Assembly: GCA_002221725.1 (NCBI GenBank)
Contig: NJFT01000075.1
Location: 1 to 64,000 of the forward strand
DNA: 64,000 nucleotides
From: Scedosporium boydii
Lineage: Eukaryota > Ascomycota > Sordariomycetes > Microascales > Microascaceae
Direction of reading: 5' to 3'
In this document: positions 23,085 to 35,318 of the stretch, piece after piece
How the letters are laid out: every line of letters starts with the position of its first letter
Position numbering within the stretch: position 1 is the first letter of the stretch
Notes under the pieces: generated by a model
Told to the model about the DNA's origin: nothing
Database searches by the model: none
Seen by the model: the letters and a program-made list of their open reading frames with translations, nothing else
Position numbers and translations under genes: made by a program

Positions 23085-25591
23085 ATGGTGTATTGTGGCA
23101 AGCCTTCCAAGGGTTGCCAGAACTGTCGCGAGAGGAAGATAGCAGTAAGTCTCGAGTTATTTCATCTTCTGTCTCTGAGCAGACGCTCTCATGCCGTCTC
23201 CGCCCTTCATTTTACCTGAAGAGCTTTCTTCTCGTTCTATTTTTCTTTTTCTTTTTTTTTCTTTTTCTTAAAAAAATCTCTTTCTTTTTTTCTCTATCGC
23301 GCCCTCGTATATTGTCGTTGCTCCCTCGTATCGCTCGGATCGTGACCCGAACGCGTCGTCTTTTGGTTCTTCTATCAAGCTTTTCTTTCGTCTCTTCTGG
23401 TGTTCCCTTTTCTTGCTTATGTGCATCGCATGTTTTCAGAAATGACATTATGACCACCTCCGCACATTTCTCTTTCTTCCTTGTCCAGGTAACGCCGTAG
23501 TATCTGCCAGTGGCCGCCTCTAACGCCTTTACTCGACGGCAGTGCGACCAACGAATGCCAGGATGCCGCATGTGCGAAAAGCACAACCGGGTGTGCCCTG
23601 GCTACAGGAATATTGTCGACCTAATGTTCCGCGATGAAAGCGAGCATGTGATATGGAAGGCCACCAAGTCGAAGTCGCGAGCTCCCCGTCCAAAGTCTAC
23701 CTCTCCGACGAGTGGCACCAAGAAGAAGAAGGCTGCACAACGACAGGAGCGCCGGGCTCGGTCCGCTAGAGGCTCGGTCTCACCCAGCCTTGCCAGCGCT
23801 GTCTCAGACTCTCCCAGGACCGACTCACCTAGTGTTGCGAGCCCCAGCATCGGCTTCATTCAGCAGCGACGGGACAGGTTGTCTCCCACGGATGCGACGC
23901 TGGAGCCATCCTTCAAAACGTTGTCGATATTAACCCCCTCGACCGCCGGCCCTGCTGATTACTTTAATCGCCGTACGGATGCCGAATCAAGTGACGATGA
24001 GGATCTCTTCCTTCCCTCACCAGAAGAAGATACCTGGCCCTCACCGCCGCCGTCCGCCCTCGATTACACCCTGTCCCCGTCGTTCCAGGAGCAAGGCGTG
24101 GCCTTCTTCTTCTCTAGATATGTTACTACTGAGGAGACTACGGACTACCATAATTACGATTTCATCTACGAAGTATGGAAGCCGTCGCGTGGTGTGCAGG
24201 ATCGGCGGGTTGACGCAGTCCTCGCGAGCATGACGGCAGTTGGCTTAGCGGCCATGTCGTCACTGACGAGGTCCCCCGAGCGACTGGATTGGGCCCGGCA
24301 GAGCTACGTTGCTGCGCTGCGACTCATTAGCGATGCCCTCGAAGATCCCGAAGAAGCCACAAAGGATAGCACGCTTCTCGCTGTACTCATTCTTGGGACC
24401 TATGAGATGCTTACGGGTTCCGCATCCGAGACTATGCACGCATGGCAAGGCCACATGCAAGGAGCTGCTGCTCTGGCTAAGCTTCGCGGCCCAGATCAGT
24501 TCAAAACCAAGGTGGGCATTCGCATGTTTCTAATGCTCTGTCGATCCATCACTCTCAGTTGCCTGCATCGGGATGTACCTATACCCGACAGCTTGATCGA
24601 GCTTAGGGACGAACTCGAGGCCGCCCTGGTGCCATTGAATTCGAAGTTTGCGATGGCATCTCCCATGTACAACATGCTCCAATTACGACACGATATCAAA
24701 TGCGGTCGACTGAGTAGCACCCAAAGTATTATCCAAGCCCTTCTCGCTTTGGACGACGAATATATCGCACTGGTGGCCTGCCTCCCGGATTCTTCTCAGT
24801 ACAATATCGTGGAGCTCTCCACACCCAACCCCATCGCCTTTACCCCTGTTTGCCACGTCTACTCGTCTACTGAGAGCGCAACGACGTGGAACGGCTTGCG
24901 CTCGATGAGGATGCTCCTGCACGAGACAATTCTCTCTGAACTGTCGAGATTCTTCGGAGGACGGAAGTTTAGCATGGTGCCAATGGAGTACAAGGTCCAA
25001 TTCGCCCGGTCACGCCGGCTTTTGCATCAACTCCGAGATGCGACTCTTGCTAGCATACCTCAGCACTTTGGAGTAGTCAGCTCCCGCGATGTCAAATCCT
25101 CTGGGTCTGATCCGGAGTCAACCTATTTTGGGCCCATATCAATCACTGTCGCCAATGACGCTCCGTACCGTGTCGTCTCATCGCCTCCCTCGGCATTTTC
25201 TGCGGGGCCTTCACCTTCACCCTCCCCCTTCTCTCCGTTCTCCGATGCCTTCCCCAGCCGGTCGCGACATTTCACTCCCACTATACTCGATCTTCTTGGT
25301 CCTTCTGATGAACTGGCCGATACCGATTCTCTCTTCATGTCTCTCACCTCATCCCGCAGCCCCATCGTCTGGCCGCTCTATCTCGTCGGTGTATCCTCCA
25401 CCTGCACACCCAAGGTTAAGCAGTACGTCATTGAGAGGCTCATGGCTGTTTACATGGAAACCGGCCTCATGCAAGCGAAGAGCGTGGCGGATGCCGTGGC
25501 AGCGAGAGAACTGTATCCCGATCGGCTTTCCTCAGCACCCATTGACGGCCTACCCGACGTGTCCGGCGAGCCAACTCCCGTAAGACTATAG
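23085..25591 (+). CDS. Zn(2)-Cys(6) binuclear cluster transcription factor
   Basis: Two exons, 23085-23144 and 23543-25591; 702 aa. The 398-nt intron (GTAAGT to ACGGCAG, branch CTCTAAC) falls exactly before the third cysteine codon. Joining gives a perfect cluster C11-x2-C14-x6-C21-x6-C28-x2-C31-x6-C38, followed by PGYR. Residues about 60-120 are a basic Lys/Arg/Ser-rich region. Residues about 190-480 show the helical middle homology region of the fungal-specific transcription factor domain (LLAVLILGTYEMLTG, HMQGAAALAKLRG). A Ser/Pro-rich loop lies near 560-590. Such factors bind CGG-type half sites and activate or repress nearby or pathway genes; the target is unknown. Without the first exon the protein would lack half of its zinc cluster, so the short exon 1 decides the start. 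Confidence 0.92.
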
Positions 25592-26012
25592 ACGGGAACG
25601 CCTTTCTTTCTTCTTCTTCTTTTTCATTTTTCATTTTTCTCCTTTCTTTCTTTCCCTTTCTTCTTCTTCTTCTTCTTCATCTCCTTCTTCATCTCCTTCT
25701 TCTTTTTCTCTTCACTTTCTTGTTTATGAATTCTTGTGTATCTTTTCCTAAACGTAGGGATACGGGATCGGGAGAGGCGTTGTGTGTATATATAGGTCAT
25801 CTCTGGGGGAAAAGAAAAAGACGTCTTGGTTATGTGAAAGCCAGGAAATGACGTTTACTGCATCGACGACAGCATTTTTGGCTATTAGAGAGAGGATAGA
25901 GAGTCATGAAAGCAAAATAGTCTCTGTTTCGGAAAAGAAAACCCACTCCAAGTTACGCCTTTTGTATCTGTATATCATGAGAGCATTTATTTATGGTCCA
26001 GGGTATTTATCC
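25592..26012. other. Convergent intergenic, pyrimidine microsatellite
   Basis: 25605-25725 is almost pure T/C, with CTT repeats and CATCTCCTT variants. It lies between two convergent genes and so in the 3' ends of one or both transcripts. Confidence 0.6.
25605..25725. repeat. CTT-rich polypyrimidine microsatellite
   Basis: Runs of TTC/CTT units with interspersed T tracts and two CATCTCCTTCTT units, directly read from the sequence. Likely length-variable. Confidence 0.7.
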
Positions 26013-27841
26013 TCACCAGTTATCAAAATTTCCAAACCCTCCAGCTTTCACCTTTTTCTTCGCCGGCGCATCCCATGCGTCGATCTCTTCCTCGGTCTCT
26101 AAGGAATCCTGCGCCGCAGAACCTCCCGTTGACGCTTTCAGATACTTGCCCACCCCAGGCGCCTTGTCCCCGGTACCCTGTAACCCGGCCCCTCGTAGCC
26201 TCTTCCCCGTCCACGTTGTCCTGTCGTCTTCCGTGCCACCAGACCTTCTGATAGCCTCCTTTTTCTGCTCAAGCTTCTCCTGCTCACCCCGTTGCTTCAG
26301 GAACTCCTCGAACGGATCGAGGTACACGACCACGTTCTTCATAACAATCTTATTCAGCGGGCGATTAGAGCCGTCGGTAGGCACGTCTTCCATCTTGGAG
26401 AGGACGTCCATGCCGTCGACTACACGACCGAAGACGGTATGTTTCCTATCGAGGTGCGGCGTGGGCTTGTACGTGATGAAGAACTGGCTCGAATTGGTAT
26501 TCTTTCCCTTATTCGCCATGCTGAGGATGCCCCTCGCGCTATGGGTATAGGGCCCATCGAACTCGTCGTCGAAGTTCTTCTCCCATATGCTAGATCCCCC
26601 GCGGCCGGTGCCCGTCGGGTCGCCTCCCTGGATCATAAAGTTGGGTATGTTCCGATGGAAGGCGACGCCGTTGTAGTAGCCCTTTTGCGCCAGGCGGACG
26701 AAGTTCCAGACGGCCTTGGGCGCGGTGTCGGTGTGTAGTTCGACGTTGATGTCGCCGAGGTTCGTCTCTATCCTCGCGTATCCCTTAATCTTGACCCGGC
26801 GCGGCTTGAGCATAAACTCTTCGTCGGTCAGGATAGCGCGTGCCCCGCTTGTTTCGGGAGTTAGGCCCGTGCTGGTGAAACTGGCCGCCGCTTTTCCTGT
26901 TGTGTATATGGCGGCTTTGGCGGGTATCGCCTTCGCGCCGGATGCGGCGGTGGTCAATTGTCGCGAAGTGCCGGAGGATTTCGTTAGGGCTGTGGACTTG
27001 TTCACGTCTTTGCCGGCCTCGCGCTCCTTTCTCGCCTTCTCGACCGCAGCCTTCGCCCTGAGCACCTTGTCCCCTATCCTCCCTAGCGCATCCACGTTCA
27101 CACCTCCGCTTTTCCTCTCCTCTTCCTGCTCTTTAGTCAAGATGGCCTCTCCGCCATCACTAAGATGCTTAAACTTGCTCAAGTCCCGACTATGCGTAAA
27201 CTGCGGATCCTGCAACGTAATAATATCTGCCCTCGTAAACGGCTCATCATCCAACAAATCTCTCCACATCTTCGCCTTGATATTCATCCTCTCCACCGTA
27301 TCCCAAGCAAACACGTTCGCATACGACCCATGCCTAACCGCCACAATGTGCGTGTTATCCGTAAACACCTTATACGTCACCGGATCAACCAAATCCCCCA
27401 ACCCATCACTAAGCCCCGCACCCCGCGAATCCACGTCGGCATTGCGCGTAAAGTTGAGCTTGATGAGGTCCTTCTTCTTGAGTGGTTCGCCCGTCACGGG
27501 GTTCGTGCCGCGTTTCTCAAGCCACGCGCCGATGACCTCGACGTCGAAGATGGTGCCGTCGGGGGTGCAGACGGGGTTCTTGAAGGGTTGGAGGCTCGCG
27601 GCGCAGAAGTTGAAGGGGAGGCGGCGGAAGGTGGAGGAGGAGGAGGTGCCGGAGCGGGATTTAGCGCCTGCTGAGGAGCCGGTGCTGGCGGAGTAGGCGT
27701 CGGAGGAGGACCATTCTGAGTGGGTGATGTAGAGTTTGTCGGTTCCTGGGGGTTGTGGGAAAGAGGTTAGCGTTGGAACTTTTGGAAGGTGTAGGAGCAA
27801 TATTTTAGGGGTACGAGGGTTTGCGACGTACCTTTGCCCAT
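26013..27841 (-). CDS. U-box cyclophilin PPIL2, peptidyl-prolyl isomerase
   Basis: Two exons on the minus strand: a 10-nt first exon (27841-27832, MGK plus one base) and 27745-26013, with an 86-nt intron (GTACGT, branch CGCTAAC, CCCCAG); 580 aa. The start MGKGTDKLYITHSEW is the invariant N-terminus of PPIL2/Cyp60 proteins. Residues about 43-115 are a modified U-box (PVCTPDGTIFD, NPVTGEPL). Residues about 325-480 are the cyclophilin domain with FHRNIPNFMIQGGDPTGTGR. R368, F373, M374 and Q376 match the active site of cyclophilin A, while the Trp121 position is His (H434). That change is common in PPIL2 and predicts weak cyclosporin binding. Human PPIL2 is a spliceosome-associated protein with ubiquitin-ligase potential; a nuclear splicing role is inferred by homology. 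It is transcribed divergently from the NDUFAF7 gene. Confidence 0.93.
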
Positions 27842-28426
27842 CTTGATGATGTGGAACTGCTGGGTTGAACCCGGGGAGTGATGTGTGTTGTCGAGCGTTC
27901 AAGGTCGTTGAAGTTAGCGACGCCACCGATTTAGATGCACTCGAACAGGGACTATGCAAGTAGGGGGCATATCTCGAAAAATAATGGAGCTGTTTTTCAG
28001 GAGAGCTGGAAAACGGGACTTTATGATTCCTTCCGCATTTCTTAAAGATATCATTTGAAAACTCTCTCTACGAGACTCTCTGTAATACTGTAAAAGGATC
28101 GATACGACAGATATCATGAGGCAGGTGAAGCTGGGAACGATCTCGACCATTGAATTGAAGAAGATATTCACTGTGGTGAAATTGAATACACTTATGCAAT
28201 ATAAGGTATATGCATATGTCGAAACTTTATGCAGCATCTGCATTCATTCAAGCTGGTGGAGCCAATGAAGAGCCAGTGATTATAGCACGGGCATCAAGCT
28301 GTTTCTCTGTCCCACACCGAGCAGCCGTCGCATCCCTCCCAGTCCATCCCTTCTTCCTCTTTTGGGGAAAAATGAGAGCCTGACTCCACTCTGTATTTTC
28401 TGGGGTTTCCAACAATCCAGCCTGAG
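27842..28426. other. Bidirectional promoter region
   Basis: 585 bases between the start codons of divergent PPIL2 and NDUFAF7 genes. AT-rich at 28150-28240. No additional gene. Confidence 0.5.
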
Positions 28427-30108
28427 ATGAAGCTGTCGCCTTTGGCGCTCCGTGCGGTTTCCCGCCGAGCACGAGACGCGCCGGCGCTTCTGAGACAGAC
28501 AACAACCCTGCGGACACCCGTTTCTCATCGGTGGCTGTCTCACACGGCGGTGAGGCGCTCCGAGGGTGAGCGGAAATGGTCCACGCCGCTCGCCGAGAAG
28601 ATCGCGACCGCCATTGAGGCGACGGAGCCGATGCCTCTTGCGAGATACATGCGCATGTGTCTGACTTCCGATTTGGGAGGCTACTACACTAGAGGTGATC
28701 TCAAGGAGGGCCATGATCAGTTCGGGCTGAAGGGGGACTTTGTCACGTCGCCTGAGATATCACAGATTTTCGGCGAGCTTATTGGGATTTGGTTCGTAGC
28801 GGAATGGTTGTCACAGGGGAGGCCGAGTCGGGGGGTTGAGCTTATTGAGGTTGGACCTGGACGTGGGACTTTGATGGATGATATCCTTCGAGTGAGTGGA
28901 AGATTTGTTTAATCTCTTCTTCGGCAGGCTTATACTGCTTTTTATGATGATTTTTTTGAGTACGCGGAGTTTATCTAACCATTCTGAACTAGACCATCAA
29001 AAAATATCCCATGGCCCCTGCTATAGATGCCATCTACATGGTCGAGGCAAGCGCCCACCTACGCAATGTTCAGAAGAACCTCCTTTGTGGGCCTGATGCG
29101 CAAGTGTCTGAGTCCAAGGTTGGGTATCACAGCGTCTGCAAGCATACCGAGATACCAATCGTTTGGACGCAGACGATTGAGTCTATCCCGAAAGGTATGG
29201 TTCTCTGCTATCACATTCCGAACCTTTGCGATACTGACGAATAGCTCCCAGACCCAAAGAAGATGCCATTCATCGTGGCTCATGAGTTCTTTGATGCCTT
29301 ACCGATTCACGCCTTCCAGGCCGTCGAGCTACCCCCCAACCAGGATGCTTCCAAGGCATCATCAGGTCCTCCACGTACTTCTCCCACTGCCGCCTCTCCA
29401 CCAACCGCTACCGGCAAACCCAATATCCAATGGCGAGAAATGGTCGTCTCCCCAGTCCCCGGCCAACCCAAAATCGACCAAGAAAACCCCGAACCCGAAT
29501 TCCAAATGTCACTCGCCAAACACGCCACGCGCCACTCCCGCCACCTCCCAGACCTGTACCCGCGCTTCCGCAACCTCAAGTCCATCCCCAACGCCGTGGT
29601 AGAAATCTGCCCCGACGCCGGCCTCTACGCCGCCGACTTCGCTGCCCGCATAGGCGGCTCCCCCAAACATCCTAAGCCCGAACCCTCCGGCGCCGCCCTC
29701 ATCCTCGACTACGGCCCCTCTGACACCATCCCCGTTAACTCCCTCCGCGGCATCCGGAAACATCGCCACGTGAGCCCCTTCTCTGAACCAGGGCTCGTCG
29801 ATCTCAGTGTTGATGTGGATTTTACCGCCGTTGCCGACTCGGCTATACGTGCGAGTGAGGGCGTCGAGGTTCATGGCCCCGTTGACCAGGCCGAGTTTTT
29901 GATGCGTATGGCTATTCGCGAGAGGGCTGAGCAGCTTATGCGCGCCGCAGACCCTGAACGGGCTCGTGATATCGAAAAGTCGTATAAGAGGCTCGTGGAT
30001 AGGGGACCGAATGGTATGGGGAAGCTGTATAAGGCTCTTGCCATCTTACCCGAGAACGGTGGCCGGAGGGCGCCCGTTGGATTCGGTGGGGATATTACTG
30101 GTGCTTAG
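28427..30108 (+). CDS. Mitochondrial complex I assembly methyltransferase NDUFAF7
   Basis: Three exons, 28427-28891, 28993-29194 and 29252-30108; 507 aa. Residues 1-45 are Arg/Leu/Ser-rich with no acids until the RRSEGE segment, a good mitochondrial presequence. The core is the DUF185/MidA SAM-dependent methyltransferase fold: LARYMRMCL, a GGYYTRG loop, [20 protein letters not shown] and the SAM loop [12 protein letters not shown] (138-149), then [13 protein letters not shown] in exon 3 and [14 protein letters not shown]7 dimethylates an Arg of the 49-kDa subunit (NDUFS2) early in complex I assembly in the matrix. A Ser/Pro/Thr-rich insert after [13 protein letters not shown] is not conserved in animals. 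Splice donors are GTGAGT and GTATGG. Confidence 0.92.
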
Positions 30109-30685
30109 AAATGGAATGGGCGAAAAAAGAGAAGGAAAAAGGAGGGAACGGTTTTGGTATTTGGGAAATGTTTGGAGATTCAATAGCGACGTCCGAAAGA
30201 GAGGAAGAGACAGACTCCCCTTCCTGACTTGATGGGATGTATTTTTTGCGACACATGGACGTAAACAGGGCCAGGGCTGTCGTTACTTCTTCCCCTTCCC
30301 GGTTTGGTCTTCTTCGAACCCATTGTAGTTTTTACATGTATGAATGCATATTCTATTCAGACCGGGAATACCCCCAATTCGTTATGATCCTTTCATAAAA
30401 ATAAAGAAGAAGAGCCACTCCATTCCAAACCGTCGGTGTCCAGGCCAAAGAGTGAACTAAAACAACAAATCTTCCAAAAAGCCAGAACAGGTTTCCAGAA
30501 TCATACGCATTGGCGCCTGTTTGGTTGGTATACCCATTAATCTTACACACGATTAACCCTCCACCACCACCCGCCGCCCCTTCTTCTCATGTCCCTCTTC
30601 CACATGAGCAAGTACTCCAACCGTTAAAGGCTCCCAATATCCTAGGAAGAGCCCCTCCAATCACCTCACGCAACCGTTAACTCGT
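30109..30685. other. Convergent intergenic region
   Basis: 577 bases between the stop codons of the NDUFAF7 and PTM1-type genes; purine-rich after the first stop. No gene seen. Confidence 0.5.
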
Positions 30686-32733
30686 TTACCGCGTCTTGTC
30701 CTTGGACTTAACAAGCTTCGCATTCTCCTCATCGCTATCCTCGTCGTCGGAGAATTTATCCTCATCACCAACAGCGAAGATAGTCTCTCCATCAAGGGAG
30801 TCTCTGGGTGCAGCCCTGCTCTGCTGTTGCTGCACCTGAGAAGAAGACGATTGAGGCGCCGGGGTAGACGATGCGCCGGCAGCAGCTCCCTGGGTAGCAG
30901 CAGGAACGGTCGTCTGACCGTTGATAGGCTTGCCGATATTCTCCTCCTCGTCATCAGAATCGTCGGGGACGCCAATGTCGCCGATCTCAAAGTTGCCGTC
31001 GTCATCCTGAGCAATCTCGTCGCTCATGGCGAATCGCCGGTTGTTCGCCGTCGGTCGCCAGACGTACGCGATGAAGGAGACGTCGGCGAAGTAGACTAGG
31101 TTGAGCCAGCCGTCGAGGACGAACCAGCGGGTCTTCCAGTGGAAGGGGACGTAGTCGGGATCGTTGACGGAGGCGAAGGAGAGGGAGTTGAGGAAGAAGA
31201 AGCCGAAGATGACGAGAATGCTGAGGAGGATGCACCACCACAGCTTCTTGTACATGGAGGCCTTGGCATGTTGCTTGCGGTCCTGGAGGTCCTTGAGAGT
31301 GAACTTGAGAGAGTTGAGAGTCCAAACGTAGAAGCCAGTAAGGGTAGCAGCCAGGGGCAGTACGACGAGCAAAACGAAGGGGCCTGCGTGTGAAGGTCAG
31401 CCACTGAGATCGAATGTGTCGGTATGGGAGTCGTCTTACCAGCAGTATCAGGCGCAATATACAAACTCGTGATAGCGTAGATGATACCAAAGACAAAGTG
31501 CGCAACAGCAAGCCATCGCACATAAATCATTGTCCTACCAAGAGTCGGCTTGACAACACCATAACCCATACAGACAATGAGGAGTAGAAAGAACGAGAAG
31601 GAGTTCCTCGCAGCGTTCAAGACGGCCACTACAACAAGTAGGACTTTTGCGCCAAGGTTTGAGCCATTGTTGTTCATGTATTCTAGTGGCCGCGTTAGCT
31701 CTCAGAACATCCAGGAGAAGGTCATGTTAGAAATGCTTACCATAGAAGCCCCAAGTCATGAGCATCTCGACCACAAGGAAGACGAGAATCGCGGTGATGT
31801 AATTCTGTACCGCCACTATGAGGGTAGGGTTAGCAGAACGTAACAGAAATCAGGTTGGATAAGGTAAAACGAACAGATATCATGTCTATGCTGATAGTAG
31901 AGGAAAGCCCAGAAGCTAGAATTCTTGTTAGTGTCCGTACGACCCAACCAGCCTTGACTATCAGGGGACCTACACAGCGATTAGAGCATAGAGGATAGTC
32001 ACTCCACCATAGAAAGGAAGCTTGGGGATCTGGGTGGCAGGCAGCTCTCCGTAGGCATTGCGGAAGACAGCCACAGCCTTGTACTCATCCCCAGTGAAGG
32101 CCTCGGTAAGGACGCAATAGTAGCCGGTCTTCTTGATAGGGTAGACCTTGACATGGGGGTCTTTCAGGTGCACAGCTTGCGTCATGACGAGGTTCTTCGA
32201 CTTTTCGGCGAGTTCGTTCGGGGGAGCAACCACGAATTCGCCCTTCTGGCTCTCCTGGCAGAGGCCAGCCTGAATCTGGGAGTTGCCGCAGAGCTCGGGG
32301 ATGTTCTGGAAGGACTAATGTGTTAGACGAGAGTGGCGCGCACGAGTTGTTTGACTGATCGCAGATAGGGCGGGGATTACCTCGTCGGGTCTGTTGGGAT
32401 CCTTGACTCCAATAAGATCGATATCTTTCCACTCGAATATGAGAAGGCTGACAATCGGGTCGGTATCCGGGTTGATACTGCTATCATTCACGAAAACCAC
32501 TTGAATATATGGGTCAACCGGGCCGCCCCATGAGTTTTTGCTGTACATTCCTGTACATCTTCGACTGTTGTCATCGGACTGGTCCTAACGACGTGGAAAA
32601 GCAAAGGTGTCAGCTATCGAGGCTTGGGCTTGGCAGACCGGAAAGGTCGGGCGCAGCCTACCATCACAACTTCGAAGGCCTGGACGGTCCAGAGGACCAT
32701 GCCCAAGACCACCGTCCATATTAACGATCGCAT
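30686..32733 (-). CDS. PTM1/TMEM87-type seven-TM Golgi protein
   Basis: Seven exons on the minus strand: 32733-32662, 32584-32381, 32305-31974, 31915-31875, 31815-31741, 31682-31440 and 31383-30686; 554 aa. Exon 4 is only 41 nt. A signal peptide (MRSLIWTVVLGMVLWTVQAF) leads into a luminal domain with Cys pairs (RRCTGMYSKNSWGG, ELCGNSQIQAGLC). Then comes the seven-helix LU7TM region: FYGGVTILYALIAV, FWAFLYYQHRHDIL, YITAILVFLVVEMLMTWGFY, SFSFFLLLIVCMGYGVVKPT, FVLLVVLPLAATLTGFYVW and KLWWCILLSILVIFGFFF. The cytosolic tail from about 440 is acidic, with a short Gln-rich patch (SSQVQQQQS). The family (yeast Ptm1, animal TMEM87/GPR107) resides in the Golgi and endosomes and serves trafficking. Homology across all exons makes the model firm. 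Confidence 0.9.
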
Positions 32734-33873
32734 TTCGGAGCTTGTCTGAGGATGATATTGGAAGCAAGGAAATTTCGAGATGTTACGATCGCGCGGGTGG
32801 GAATCGGCTCGGAAGCGAAGTCAGGGCCGCGGATAGCTTGGCTCGTCGATGCGCCGCAGCTGCCGAGGGGTCAAGGGTGAGGCAAACTCCAGGAGACCGA
32901 TGATAATTAGCTAAAATCGAACAAGACGTGGGCCCTATCCGGAGGAGCGCCTAGATATCTATCCACCACAGGCGTCGGTCGGTCAGTCGGGTGGAGCAGT
33001 TGGAAGTTGGGGATGTTGATGTTTAAAACCAACTCTACACATGAATCTCCTGAGTGTGTTACGTATCCTTCCTTCCCAAGCCTTATGCTTTGCACTGTGC
33101 TTTTTATATATTGTCACTGTGGAGGGAGCTTCCCAAATTGGTGGGCTTCTTAGAGTACAATATTGATTGTACATCGCCCAAACGGCTCTTTCACTGATCG
33201 TGCCTTCCAGGCTCAAGGAGGAAGCCAATGGAGGGAGTAATCAATATCTCTGATAATCTGTACTGTTCTGCTCTTACACCTACTTTCCGGATTGCTCTAC
33301 TAGCATTATAGCTAAGGCTTGCCTCCCTATAATAAAGCTTGCCTGTCCTTCCCAGGTCATGATGATAAAGGAGCAGCATCAGCCTTTTCATTTCAATTTA
33401 TAAATATAGGAAAGGTAAGATAAAGCTAATTAAGCTTCTACTTGACCCTGATATGAGGATTATATTACTAACAGTTGAAAAGGGAATATTATTGTTGTAA
33501 TGAGTGGCAGCAGATCAAGAAGTAAGTCTAAGTCCCAAGGTGAAAATGAACCTGACTGCACTGTGAACCATTTGCCGGCTGCTGCTTGTATGTGGGACCA
33601 GCTCTTCACTCAAGCTCTGCTAACAACTAGATTGATGAAGTCACCAACCCTCTCAAACGGTAGTTACGACCAAAACTTCACCCTCTCTCAAACTGGAAGC
33701 CAGCACCAGGTAGGCCCTACCTAGGGGGCCCATGTACAATTATCATAGACCAACAAGCCAATTCCTGTTTTCTTCTTCTTCGTTCTCACTTCTCCTGGAC
33801 CAATTGGCCTCTCTCCGCAAAAATCACTTCTTCCTCACCAACACACACCCGCAGCCGACCCCGAACCAAAACC
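32734..33873. other. Divergent promoter region with AT-rich, RIP-like patch
   Basis: 1.1 kb between the PTM1-type (minus) and CDK (plus) starts. 33230-33500 is AT-rich with TATA/TAAT words and two near-copies of AAGGCTTGCC/AAAGCTTGCC. It reads like a decayed, mutated repeat. No open gene. Confidence 0.45.
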
Positions 33874-35318
33874 ATGCCTGGCAAACCCAAGTCTAGATGG
33901 GCAGACACTGAAGAGGATGCTGCCTTAGAAGCAAAGCAGAAACGGCAAAAGGAGGAAAAGAAGCGCCTCAGAGCAGAAAAGGCCCGACGCCTGGAAGAAG
34001 ACCGCAAAGCTAAAGAGGCAGGAGCCACCAAGGAGACACCCCAGGCCGACGACGATGATGAGCGGCCAAGCAAGCGGCGGAAGGTCACACCCGATAGGAC
34101 CGCTCGAGACCGGATGAAGGCGAGCCTACGAGGATGGGCGCCGTGTCGATCGGCGAAGAACTACAAGAAGCTGAACGACATTGAAGAGGGCACGTACGGG
34201 CACGTTTCGCGGGCGAAGGACGTCGCGACTGGCCGAATCGTAGCCCTCAAGCGCCTGAAGCTCGACGAGGCTGATCGCAATGGCATGCCCGTTACGGCCT
34301 TGCGCGAGATCAAACTCCTGCGTATGTGCGATCACCGAAATGTGGTGAAGCTCCTTGAGACTGTCGTTGACAGCTCTGATCCTCCAAAGTTTGCTAGACC
34401 CCACCTACCATCCACCATTGATACCTATACACAAGCAACTACTAACTCTGCTCCCCCCCTAGCGTTTCTCTAGTCCTCGAATTCGTCGAACACGACCTCC
34501 GCAGCGTCCTCGAAGACATGACCGAACCCTTCCTCCCCTCCGAAATCAAACAACTCGTTCTCCAACTCACATCGGGCCTCTCCTACCTCCACGAAAACTA
34601 TATCCTCCACCGCGACCTCAAGACCGCTAACCTCCTCCTTAACAACAAGGGCCAGCTCAAGATCGCCGACTTCGGCATGGCCCGCCGCACCAGCGACCCC
34701 CCTCCCGCAAACCTCACCACCCTCGTCGTTACCCTCTGGTACCGCGCGCCGGAGCTCCTGCTCGGCGCGAAGACTTACACATCCGCCATCGACATGTGGA
34801 GTGTCGGCTGCATTTTCGCCGAGCTGCTCGAGCGTGAGGCCCTCTTCCGCGCTTATACCGAAGCCGAGCAGATTTCCAAGATCTTCGAGGTCGTGGGCGT
34901 CCCCACAGATGATACCTGGCCCGGATTCAGACGCCTACCCAATGCCAAGTCGCTCAAGCTTCCCCGGAAGACGAAGAAGCAAAGCGCCACCGAGGACCGT
35001 ATCCGACCAAGGTTCCCCGATCTTACGAGCGCCGGATGCGCGCTTCTGAGGGACCTGCTCTCGTTGAATCCCGATGCTAGGCCGACGGCCGCCGAGATGT
35101 TGGAGCATCCGTACTTTCAGGAAAAGCCTAAGCCCAAGGCCGAGGTCCTGTTTCCTACGTTCCCCAGCAAGGCGAACCAAGAGAGGCGACCTCGGAGGGA
35201 GCCGCATGCTCCAGTCCGAGGAGCCGCGGTTGAGCTCGGCGAGGTCGACGTCTCGCATCTCTTTGCCTCGCGGGAGGGTGAGGCAAAGGGAGCGGGTTTC
35301 CGACTGCGCATGGGCTGA
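33874..35318 (+). CDS. CDK11/PITSLRE-type cyclin-dependent kinase
   Basis: Two exons, 33874-34388 and 34463-35318; 456 aa. The donor is the weak GTTTGC; the acceptor is CCTAG. Joining yields DPPNVSLVLEFVEHDL, which is the family's sequence at this point. Residues 1-80 are charged and coiled-coil-like with nuclear basic clusters. Kinase features: Gly loop EEGTYGHV (105-111), catalytic K126, C-helix PVTALRE (139-145, the PITSLRE signature), HRDLKTANLLL with D223 and N228, DFG 241-243, activation-loop T262 in VVTLWYRAPE, and a CDK insert. CDK11-type kinases bind L-type cyclins and act in transcription and splicing; S. pombe has the orthologue Ppk23/Cdk11. CDK10 is a near relative and cannot be fully excluded. 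The C-terminal tail is basic and ends VSHLFASREGE...GAGFRLRMG, typical of this subgroup. Confidence 0.92.
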
